Positions 1-5,299 of a stretch of DNA of 5,299 bases are shown here, piece by piece. The notes beneath the pieces were generated by a model. The model was not told the DNA's origin and did not search any database. It saw only the letters and a program-made list of their open reading frames with translations. The stretch is from Gammaproteobacteria bacterium (GTDB lineage: Bacteria > Pseudomonadota > Gammaproteobacteria > UBA9339). The position numbers and the translations under genes are program-made. The stretch covers positions 1 to 5,299 of the forward strand of contig JAHIYS010000172.1 of assembly GCA_018814965.1 (NCBI GenBank), in the 5' to 3' direction. Numbering within the stretch: position 1 is the first letter of the stretch; each line of letters starts with the position of its first letter.

Positions 1-164
1 CTCTTTCGATCTTTATGAAGATTAAGCTCTTTTATTTCTTTTAAGAATTTATTTGGGTCTTTAAGGTTCTTTAAAGAATAAGCGGCAAATTTACTCCCAT
101 CTTTAGTAGCTAAAATCTCTTTTGGAATATTAAACATCTGAACAAAGTTTTCGTTAAACAAAAT
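1..164 (-). repeat. Second copy of intragenic PAS repeat (partial)
   Basis: This stretch matches 406-569 at a constant offset of 405 bp (135 codons). Bases 1-106 are identical to 406-511. Only positions 107, 122 and 157 differ across the first 164 bases. Beyond 164 the identity falls quickly although the protein alignment continues. The copy is cut by the window edge, so its true length is unknown. Confidence 0.93.
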
Positions 165-977
165 TGTCTTACCTGCGGGATTAACAACTAAAATTCCGTC
201 AACAGTGGTATTGACTAGACTATCTGACAATAGTTTCTCATCCTGAATCCTCATCAACATCGCTTGTTTTTCCTTTACTGCCCGCTTTTGGTCGGTAATA
301 TCCCTAAAAAACCAAGCCCTTCCTTGGTCCTTTCCATTAACATCTATCAGAGGCGAAGAATATCTATCTAAAACTTTACCATCTTTAAATTCAACCTCAT
401 CACGACTCTTTCGATCTTTATGAAGATTAAGCTCTTTTATTTCTTTTAAGAATTTATTTGGGTCTTTAAGGTTCTTTAAAGAATAAGCGGCAAATTTACT
501 CCCATCTTTAGCAGCTAAAATCTCTTGTGGAATATTAAACATCTGAACAAAGTTTTCGTTATACAAAATCACCTTACCTTCAGGATTAACAACTAAGATT
601 CCATCGATTGTTGTTTCGACAACACTTTCCACCAGGAGGGTTTTATCACGAAGCTCTGCCAGCATTTCTTGTTTTTCATCCAATGCTCGCCTCAAGCTAG
701 TAAATACAGGAATAATTTTTATGATACCTACTAACAATAAAATGGATAAAACAAAACCCAGTGGCTCATAAAATAAATCTAGCATCGGTATATGATGGCC
801 TGTAAAATCGCACAAAAAAGAAAAGAGTCTTCTACCGACCATCAGAAACAAAGCTATAGATATTAAAATCCAAGCAACATTTTTCCCGATAATGCGTAAA
901 AGAAAAAGCGCAACAATAGCTGCTGTGAGCTGCACCAGCATCGCACTTAGTATTACGATATAAGACAAATACAACAT
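1..977 (-). CDS. Membrane-anchored tandem-PAS sensor protein, 3' end truncated by window edge
   Basis: An open frame of 325 codons runs from the ATG at 977 off the left edge of the window, so the C-terminus and output domain are unseen. The start is supported by AGGGAG five bases upstream (983-988). Residues 1-93 contain three hydrophobic segments (about 5-30, 34-55 and 70-92) with a basic RR pair at 49-50, which I read as a three-helix membrane module. A short charged linker (about 95-118) follows. PAS domain 1 spans about 115-230 and ends in the usual FRDITDQKR motif. A second linker leads to PAS domain 2, from about 250 onward. The two PAS copies are offset by exactly 135 residues, and 61 of 66 residues match from D125/D260 to the edge. 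Proteins of this build are usually histidine kinases or GGDEF enzymes, but which one this is cannot be told here. It lies in line behind the histidine kinase and could be co-transcribed with it. Confidence 0.85.
   Translation of the reverse strand, partial: MLYLSYIVILSAMLVQLTAAIVALFLLRIIGKNVAWILISIALFLMVGRRLFSFLCDFTGHHIPMLDLFYEPLGFVLSILLLVGIIKIIPVFTSLRRALDEKQEMLAELRDKTLLVESVVETTIDGILVVNPEGKVILYNENFVQMFNIPQEILAAKDGSKFAAYSLKNLKDPNKFLKEIKELNLHKDRKSRDEVEFKDGKVLDRYSSPLIDVNGKDQGRAWFFRDITDQKRAVKEKQAMLMRIQDEKLLSDSLVNTTVDGILVVNPAGKTILFNENFVQMFNIPKEILATKDGSKFAAYSLKNLKDPNKFLKEIKELNLHKDRK
406..569 (-). repeat. First copy of intragenic PAS repeat (high-identity core)
   Basis: This is the partner of 1-164, in frame and in the same orientation within the same gene. 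It encodes the core and C-terminal half of PAS domain 1. Third-codon positions are as conserved as the others, which is not what long-diverged duplicates look like and suggests recent copying or gene conversion. Confidence 0.93.
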
Positions 978-982
978 TAACA

Positions 983-988
983 CTCCCT
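983..988 (-). promoter_or_regulatory. Ribosome binding site of the tandem-PAS gene
   Basis: AGGGAG lies five bases before the ATG at 977 and fixes that start. Its first two bases are also the last two bases of the TAG stop (987-989) of the upstream 35-codon frame. A ribosome finishing that frame would therefore stop right on this site. Confidence 0.7.
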
Positions 989-1094
989 ATTTATTTGTGT
1001 TCTTCGTACTAACAATAAATATGCAATATTGTTGTTCTACAAGTTTTTTTTCATAAACTAAACCTAAACCAACTCCCCCTATTGCTAACAACAT
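987..1094 (-). pseudogene. Probable remnant of a histidine kinase ATPase-domain tail (35 codons)
   Basis: This short frame begins at an ATG that overlaps the last 10 bases of the upstream kinase gene and ends at a TAG 9 bases before the tandem-PAS start, so it exactly fills the intergenic space. Its residues 9-20 (GLGLVYEKKLVE) match 10 of 12 positions of the G2-box region of the neighbouring kinase (GLGLPYTKKLVE, about residues 588-599). With a one-residue gap the match runs on as CIFIVS against RIWIKS. It lacks the final beta strand and every upstream kinase motif, so it cannot be a working ATPase domain. I infer a decayed fragment of a second kinase gene. Alternatives are a small translated peptide with a weak GGGG ribosome site, or an extension of the upstream kinase by -1 frameshifting at the A7 run (1094-1100). 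No database search was possible. Confidence 0.55.
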
Positions 1095-3001
1095 TTTTTT
1101 ACCCCATTAAGCACTCTTTTTTTTTGCTTGATTGGTAAAGTAAAACTCACTTGAGCACCCTTACCTTGACCATCAGATTTAATCCAAATACGACCACCAT
1201 GCAACTCAACCAATTTCTTCGTGTAAGGTAAACCTAGACCCGTCCCCTCGGTCGCCTTGGAAACTGCGGACTCAATCCGCGTAAAAATAGAAAACACCTT
1301 AGACATATTTTCAGCAGCAATACCAACACCGGTATCCCAAATCTCAAATTCAATTTCTTCCTGATGTCTCCAAGCTTTAATTCCTATTTTACCGCCACTT
1401 GGAGTAAATTTAATTGCATTGGAAAGTAGATTATCAATCATCTCCTTAAATCTTCGCTTGTCAGCCTCAATATTGCCGATATCTTCCGGCACTTCCAAGC
1501 TAGCTTCAATTCCATTTTTCACTAGCAGCTCTTTTAATAAGGCCAATGATTCCTCCAATTGAGCTTTTACCGGAAATACTGTAAAAAGTAGTTCCATTTT
1601 TCCCGCTTCCACCTTAGCCAAATTCAAAACATCATTTACCAACAAAAGAAGGTGCTGACCACTAGTTAGAACATAGTTTATATAACTTTTTTGTTTCACA
1701 TTTAAAGGACCGAAAGTTTCAGAATCCAGTACTTCTGAAAAACCAATAATAGAATTAAGTGGGGTTCGAAGTTCATGAGACATATTAGCCAAGAATTCTG
1801 ATTTTGTACGGTAGGCCTCTTCAGCAACCATACGAGCTCTATTTATCTCTTCAATCTTTCTTTGCTCAGTAACATCCCTACCAAGCGCAACCAACCCAAT
1901 AACATTACCATATTTATCTTTTAAGGTTTTATCATACCACTCGATATCAAGCACATGGCCGTTCTTGGTAACAATCTGGTCAATATTTCCCCCAGCCCCA
2001 AAACCGGCATCGCTGACAGATTTTTTAAATATTTCCCGGGTATTATGACGGTTCTCTTCCGGCAAAAAAGTCTCAAACCAATCTTTACCCTTGACCTCAT
2101 CCAGCTGAAAGCCGGATATTTTTTCCATATACCTGTTGATATCTACGATCCCTCCTGATTGGTCCAAGATCAGAATAACAGCTTGTACATTATCTAAGAT
2201 ATTTTTCGTAAACTCTTTTTCATGGACCAGACTATCCTCTATCTTCTTGCGCTCGGTAATATCTTGCAAAACAATAATAATTTCTTGTGATTTTTCACTC
2301 TTACCTTTCATAAGCGAACCAGAAAAAATCACAAAAACAGGAGTTCGATCTTTTTTCTTACAGAGACACTCATGATTTTTGATCTGTCCTTCTTGTAAAA
2401 TCTGCCGCAATATCAATGCCTTGTCTTTACCACCCATTAACTCTATATTCTTCCCTAAAAGTTCTTCTTTCGTATATCCCAAAACATCGAAACAAACATC
2501 ATTAATTAAGCGTATAGTTCCATCTATTCCAGTTACAATTAGAACATTTAAAAAATTAGCAATAATATTCTCAATATATTGCTTGGATTTTTCTAAATCT
2601 CCCACAACTATAGATATTTCCTCATAAGAACGCGCTAAATCTTTTGTTCGATCTTTAACCTTTTCCTCTAAAGTTGCAGACCATTCTTCAAGTTTTGTCT
2701 TTGCTGTTTGTAAGCCGAAAATGAGCTCATTTATTTTCCGCATGTCTTTGGTATTCAATATCACCTGCGCCATGCGTAACCCGGCAAGCGTTCTAATATA
2801 ACCCTTTTGCTCTTTTTCTATCAGTTCAAATATTTTTAAAGCTTCTTCGTTGGAATAGGAATCTTTTATGGGCAATCCTAACTTCAGAACAGAATTCTCA
2901 ATCAAGTTTTTAGCCTTTTCCCTCCCTAAACTCTGGGAAAAATCATCTATTATTTGATTTAAGATATTTTTTTCTTCTAAGGAACCCATTTCAGTAATCA
3001 T
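1085..3001 (-). CDS. Soluble PAS-PAS sensor histidine kinase
   Basis: This 638-residue protein is a sensor kinase that autophosphorylates on histidine and passes the phosphate to a response regulator, which is not in the window. Residues 1-85 form a helical N-terminal region I cannot assign. Residues 88-140 look like a coiled-coil signalling helix containing LEEKVKDRTKDL. PAS 1 spans about 141-255 and ends LQDITERKK. PAS 2 spans about 263-383 and ends GRDVTEQRK. The HisKA domain carries SHELRTPLNSIIGF with phospho-acceptor His409. The ATPase domain has an N box (DNLLSNAIKFTP, Asn528), G1 (DTGVGI, 556-561) and G2 (GTGLGL, 586-591), so all catalytic motifs are intact. There are no membrane segments, so it is cytoplasmic. 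The start lies 3 nt after the FIST stop codon, which indicates an operon and probable translational coupling. Met5 (position 2989) is an alternative start with better spacing from AAAGGA. The Lys-rich tail ends in two cysteines. Confidence 0.93.
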   Translation of the reverse strand: MITEMGSLEEKNILNQIIDDFSQSLGREKAKNLIENSVLKLGLPIKDSYSNEEALKIFELIEKEQKGYIRTLAGLRMAQVILNTKDMRKINELIFGLQTAKTKLEEWSATLEEKVKDRTKDLARSYEEISIVVGDLEKSKQYIENIIANFLNVLIVTGIDGTIRLINDVCFDVLGYTKEELLGKNIELMGGKDKALILRQILQEGQIKNHECLCKKKDRTPVFVIFSGSLMKGKSEKSQEIIIVLQDITERKKIEDSLVHEKEFTKNILDNVQAVILILDQSGGIVDINRYMEKISGFQLDEVKGKDWFETFLPEENRHNTREIFKKSVSDAGFGAGGNIDQIVTKNGHVLDIEWYDKTLKDKYGNVIGLVALGRDVTEQRKIEEINRARMVAEEAYRTKSEFLANMSHELRTPLNSIIGFSEVLDSETFGPLNVKQKSYINYVLTSGQHLLLLVNDVLNLAKVEAGKMELLFTVFPVKAQLEESLALLKELLVKNGIEASLEVPEDIGNIEADKRRFKEMIDNLLSNAIKFTPSGGKIGIKAWRHQEEIEFEIWDTGVGIAAENMSKVFSIFTRIESAVSKATEGTGLGLPYTKKLVELHGGRIWIKSDGQGKGAQVSFTLPIKQKKRVLNGVKKCC

Positions 3002-3006
3002 CCTTT
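3001..3006 (-). promoter_or_regulatory. Ribosome binding site overlapping the FIST stop, ambiguous kinase start
   Basis: The junction reads TAA AGG ATG. AAAGGA overlaps both the FIST stop codon and the first kinase ATG (3001), so it is too close to serve that ATG in the normal way. It sits 11 bases before the in-frame Met5 codon at 2989, which is somewhat far. Either start-stop coupling is used at 3001, or translation begins at Met5 and the protein is four residues shorter. Confidence 0.45.
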
Positions 3007-4204
3007 AGTCTAAAATACCTAATATTACGGTAGTTGCGTTATGATAACCCATCGGCTGACCAATCTCCATCGCAAATTCACCGTAGGTCTCAAAGCCTAT
3101 TATAGGAACTTTCAATAATTCCTTCATAGCATCTATAGCTTTCGAAAACTCATCTTGCAGAATTAACCCTCTTACCACACAATCAAACACCAATACTCCA
3201 ACCAATTTCTCTCCCCTCAAACTATTAATGATGCTCTCTGCAGCATCCCGCGTAGACTCGACCTGGCTTTCTTTGGAGGAGGACATCACTCTTAATACTG
3301 CCCCTTCAGGCATAACACCATTAAATTTTAGAGGTCCAGTTACAGTAGTTGTAGCACCAGGCCATCTTATCTTTTCCTCTTTTTCAGTCACATAAAGTCC
3401 AGCTTCATAATACGTTAAAAATCTTGATACATTCTTATCATCTTCTTGCAATTCATTTATATCTATACCCAAGGTATTTTTTGCATCCGCACCTGCATAT
3501 TTCTTCCAAATTTCAAAAGCAGGTTTGCCGTCGATTTCATAAACTATATTGGCTTCAGATTTAGTAATAGTCAACGGAGGAGAAATCGCCTTATGTCCAT
3601 GTTGAAGGGATATGGCTAAGGGCTTTTTAGAAGCAATGAAAGCTAAACTTATAGCGTCTGCTAAAACCTTGTTATCAGCGAACACCTTTGTTTCTTTCAT
3701 CTTTAGATCATCGCCTGCACAACCTCCAACAAATTTCATATTAGCCCCTAAAATGCTCAACATCGCCAAGGGAGTTTCTTCCGCTTTTCCCGTCAAACCA
3801 TCTTCACATAAAATGTAAGATCGATATGGGTAATTTTCAATAGAAGCTGGAAATTTTTTTGATGCGTCACAAATGCTTTTCATCGCATCTTCTCTCAAAC
3901 CCTCTCCAATCCCGGTGAAAAATTTGTGAGTATCAGAAGTAATTAAAGCACATACCACACTTTCATGTTGTATTCCTTCTTCGGTAAATTCCCCAGCCGA
4001 AGAACAACCAAAAAGAGGGGCATTATCGGTTATTTCTCTTACTCCTCGGAGCACTTCCTGATAATCATATTTGGGAGAAGCAAAAACAATACTTAAGTGT
4101 ACTTTGTCATCTCCAAGTTTCTGAAAAGCCATTTTTGCGGCCTCTTTCCCCACATCATGACTTGAATCCCCTTTTGCAAAACCAGTAACAAATTTTGTTC
4201 CCAT
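3005..4204 (-). CDS. Stand-alone FIST-domain sensory protein (FIST_N + FIST_C)
   Basis: This complete 399-residue protein consists of a FIST module with no fused output domain. Family motifs are visible in order: FGCSSAGEF at 65-73 and GGCAGDD at 160-166 in the N-terminal half (about 30-235), then VFDCVVRG at 339-346, GFETYGEF at 370-377 and the closing HNATTVILG at 388-396 in the C-terminal half (about 236-395). There is no signal peptide or membrane helix, so it acts in the cytoplasm. FIST domains are known as sensory input domains, proposed to bind small ligands, and are often fused to kinases, chemoreceptors or cyclases. The ligand here cannot be told. The start at 4204 is set by AAAGGAGA six bases upstream. 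The kinase gene follows after 3 nt, so I infer that this protein senses a signal for that kinase. It is a paralogue of the truncated upstream gene. Confidence 0.93.
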   Translation of the reverse strand: MGTKFVTGFAKGDSSHDVGKEAAKMAFQKLGDDKVHLSIVFASPKYDYQEVLRGVREITDNAPLFGCSSAGEFTEEGIQHESVVCALITSDTHKFFTGIGEGLREDAMKSICDASKKFPASIENYPYRSYILCEDGLTGKAEETPLAMLSILGANMKFVGGCAGDDLKMKETKVFADNKVLADAISLAFIASKKPLAISLQHGHKAISPPLTITKSEANIVYEIDGKPAFEIWKKYAGADAKNTLGIDINELQEDDKNVSRFLTYYEAGLYVTEKEEKIRWPGATTTVTGPLKFNGVMPEGAVLRVMSSSKESQVESTRDAAESIINSLRGEKLVGVLVFDCVVRGLILQDEFSKAIDAMKELLKVPIIGFETYGEFAMEIGQPMGYHNATTVILGILD

Positions 4205-4339
4205 AATGTATCTCCTTTAAAATTTAACCCTAAGGCTAAATTGCGGAAAGCTGGCCGCCCACCAAAACACATTCTTAAACAACCCAACCTATTTGCGTAT
4301 TAGTTCTATAATTTTATCCAAATGCCACTGAAATCCTAA
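4205..4339 (-). other. Leader region of the FIST-kinase operon, with a small possible hairpin
   Basis: No coding frame of note is present here. Near the gene, 4223-4229 can pair with 4234-4240 around a four-base loop. The one non-Watson-Crick pair is G-U in the minus-strand RNA but A-C on the plus strand, so the hairpin fits minus-strand transcription. It lies five bases from the ribosome site (4211-4218) but has no U-tract, so it is not a terminator. A poor promoter candidate exists with -10 TAAAAT (4311-4316) and -35 TTAGGA (4334-4339) at 17-bp spacing. The -35 matches consensus at only three positions. I recognise no known riboswitch fold. Confidence 0.25.
4211..4218 (-). promoter_or_regulatory. 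Ribosome binding site of the complete FIST gene
   Basis: AAAGGAGA is followed by a six-base spacer before the ATG at 4204. It is a strong site at standard spacing and settles the start of the FIST gene. Confidence 0.8.
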
Positions 4340-4395
4340 CAAAAATTGTCATTGCAAGCTTATGAAGTAAGCGTGGCAATCCAGGTATACTATAA

Positions 4396-4425
4396 TCTAG
4401 TGCCAGAGTTTACTCTGGCACTAGA
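4396..4425. repeat. Near-perfect 30-bp palindrome nested in the element
   Basis: The arm TCTAGTGCCAGAGT (4396-4409) is followed by TT and then its exact inverse (4412-4425), a 14-bp match. In RNA it would form a 13-bp stem with a four-base loop on either strand. No U-tract follows in either direction, so it is not a standard intrinsic terminator. It could still act as an RNA-processing or stability hairpin in transcripts running from the first FIST gene to the second. Confidence 0.85.
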
Positions 4426-4444
4426 CAGCATAAAACAGCATAAA
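4425..4444. repeat. 10-bp tandem repeat beside the palindrome
   Basis: The unit ACAGCATAAA occurs twice without interruption, and its first base is the last base of the palindrome. It separates the palindrome from the right arm of the element and has no counterpart on the left side, so the element's interior is asymmetric. Confidence 0.8.
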
Positions 4445-4510
4445 AGATTGCTTCGTCGCTACGCTCCTCGTAATGACAACAAAAAACTCAGATATCAGCA
4501 ACCTCATCCA

Positions 4511-5299
4511 TTAGTCTGGAATAGCTAATATTACTGTAGTAGCATTATGAAAACCAGTCATTTGACCCATCTCCATAGCAAACTCTCCATAGGTTTGAAA
4601 TCCTATAAAAGGGGCTTTCAAGACCTCTTTTTTGGCATCTAGCGCTTTTTGAAAACCATCTTGCAAGATCATCCCTCGTGCAACACAGTCAAATACCACT
4701 ACTCCTGCCAATTTCTCTCCCTTTAATTTATCAATGATTGTCTCTGCTGCGCGATGCGAACAAAGAATTTGGTTATCTGTAGAAGAGGACATAATTCTTA
4801 ACACTGTCCCTTCTGATATAGTAGTAGAAAATGTCATTGGCCCACTTGTAATAATTGTAGAACCTGGCCATCTTATTTTATAATCTTCCCCTCCTAAATA
4901 AAGCCCAGCTTCATACCTGGTAGCAAACCTCGCCAAATCTTCGCTATGGTCTTGCAATTTATTTACATCTATACCCAAAGATTTTTTCGCATCCTCACCG
5001 GCATATTTCTTCCAGACCTCAAGAGCTGGTTTGCCATCAATCTCATAAACAATATTAGCTTCAGATTTGGTAACAGTTAATGGGGGGGAGATCGGGGCAT
5101 GCCCATGTTGAACCGCTATAATGACTGGTTTTTTAGAAGCTAAAAGAGCTAAACTTACAGCATCTGATAAAACTTTATCATCGCTAAATACCATGGTTTC
5201 CTTCATCTTTAAATCATCGCCGGCACTCCCTCCAGCAAATTTCATATTAGACCCCAAGACGCCAAGCATTGCCATAGCGGTTTCTTCCCCTTTTCCCGC
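4511..5299 (-). CDS. FIST-domain sensory protein, 5' end truncated by window edge
   Basis: The frame is open to the right edge, giving 262 visible codons. The eight codons before the first internal Met (5275) still align with the paralogue, so that Met is not the true start. About 137 N-terminal residues are missing by comparison with the complete FIST protein, including the segment equivalent to GCSSAGEF. What remains matches the paralogue without a single gap, at about 172 of 262 positions by eye (66%). Seen are GGSAGDD, the identical run SEANIVYEIDGKP, VFDCVARG, GFQTYGEF and HNATTVILA. The least conserved part is around paralogue residues 257-325 in the C-terminal half, which may reflect different ligand or partner contacts. 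The gene precedes the FIST-kinase pair in the same direction, separated by 306 bp that include the palindromic element. It could share a promoter with them or be transcribed separately. It is probably cytoplasmic, and its ligand is unknown. Confidence 0.93.
   Translation of the reverse strand, partial: AGKGEETAMAMLGVLGSNMKFAGGSAGDDLKMKETMVFSDDKVLSDAVSLALLASKKPVIIAVQHGHAPISPPLTVTKSEANIVYEIDGKPALEVWKKYAGEDAKKSLGIDVNKLQDHSEDLARFATRYEAGLYLGGEDYKIRWPGSTIITSGPMTFSTTISEGTVLRIMSSSTDNQILCSHRAAETIIDKLKGEKLAGVVVFDCVARGMILQDGFQKALDAKKEVLKAPFIGFQTYGEFAMEMGQMTGFHNATTVILAIPD

Larger units (their letters stand above)
4346..4479. mobile_element. MITE-like palindromic element with terminal inverted repeats
   Basis: This 134-bp non-coding segment begins TTGTCATT (4346-4353) and ends with its exact inverse AATGACAA (4472-4479). 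The arms extend inward imperfectly for about 35 bases, to GGCAATC on the left (4375-4381) and GATTGC on the right (4446-4451). CAAAAA occurs directly before the element (4340-4345) and again directly after it (4480-4485), as expected for a 6-bp target duplication, although A-rich flanks make chance possible. The arm sequence is of a kind I recognise as dispersed, intergenic and palindromic in many bacterial genomes. It carries no transposase and would need one acting in trans. It sits between the two FIST genes. Confidence 0.7.

Noticed and set aside
1..569. Direct repeats as a CRISPR-like or other array
   Set aside because: Only two copies exist, 405 bp apart, in frame and coding for PAS domains, so they are intragenic domain repeats.
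1011..1050. Inverted repeat AACAATA/TATTGTT (1011-1017 and 1027-1033) with a T8 run at 1043-1050 as a terminator
   Set aside because: The stem is short and A/T only, the T run is ten bases away and on the plus strand, and no plus-strand gene ends here. On the minus strand no T run follows.
1955..2627. Three plus-strand open frames of 67-82 codons (1955-2158, 2136-2375, 2379-2627)
   Set aside because: They lie opposite the well-supported PAS domains of the kinase, overlap one another, have no convincing ribosome sites and show no recognisable protein motif.
3612..3818. Plus-strand open frame of 68 codons
   Set aside because: It is antisense to the conserved GGCAGDD region of the FIST gene and looks like a by-product of that coding sequence.
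4093..4287. Minus-strand open frame of 64 codons overlapping the FIST start
   Set aside because: It runs out of frame into the FIST N-terminus, lacks a ribosome site, and is contradicted by the strong AAAGGAGA site for the FIST frame.
4396..4425. Palindrome as an intrinsic terminator after the first FIST gene
   Set aside because: The stem is strong, but no run of T follows it on either strand, and it belongs to an inserted element and not to the gene end.
4346..4528. Plus-strand open frame of 60 codons
   Set aside because: It consists almost wholly of the palindromic element, is opposite in direction to all genes, and ends inside the antisense of the FIST stop region.

Overview
The window is AT-rich bacterial DNA, roughly 60% A+T by eye. 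Every supported gene lies on the minus strand. Shine-Dalgarno sites of the AAAGGAG/AGGGAG type, HisKA-type histidine kinase motifs and tandem PAS domains all point to a bacterium. A dispersed palindromic element of the TTGTCATTGC...GCAATGACAA kind also fits, since such elements are common in genomes of many uncultivated and environmental lineages. I cannot assign a phylum from the sequence. The region is a sensory and signal-transduction locus.

In the direction of transcription (right to left) the layout is as follows. (1) 5299-4511 holds the C-terminal two thirds of a FIST-domain sensor, cut by the window edge. (2) 4510-4205 is a 306-bp non-coding gap. It holds a 134-bp MITE-like element with terminal inverted repeats, a nested near-perfect palindrome and a possible 6-bp target duplication, followed by the leader of the next gene. 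(3) 4204-3005 is a complete stand-alone FIST protein, about 66% identical to the first without gaps over 262 residues. (4) 3001-1085 is a soluble PAS-PAS-HisKA-HATPase histidine kinase starting 3 nt after the FIST stop codon. (5) 1094-987 is a 35-codon frame that fills the space to the next gene and strongly resembles the G2 box and tail of a histidine kinase ATPase domain. It is probably a gene remnant, and it is joined to the kinase by an A-AAA-AAA tract in the -1 frameshift phase. (6) 977-1 is a membrane-anchored tandem-PAS sensor whose output end is cut off by the window edge.

FIST domains are known as intracellular sensory input domains that are usually fused to a kinase, chemoreceptor or cyclase. 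Here the FIST proteins stand alone next to a cytoplasmic kinase, so I infer a split sensor-kinase arrangement in which one or two FIST paralogues feed the PAS kinase. The partner response regulator is not in the window. The locus shows repeated duplication at three levels: paired FIST genes, a 135-residue PAS repeat with patchy near-identity at DNA level, and a second kinase tail fragment. Both window edges fall inside duplicated sequence, so they may be assembly breakpoints.
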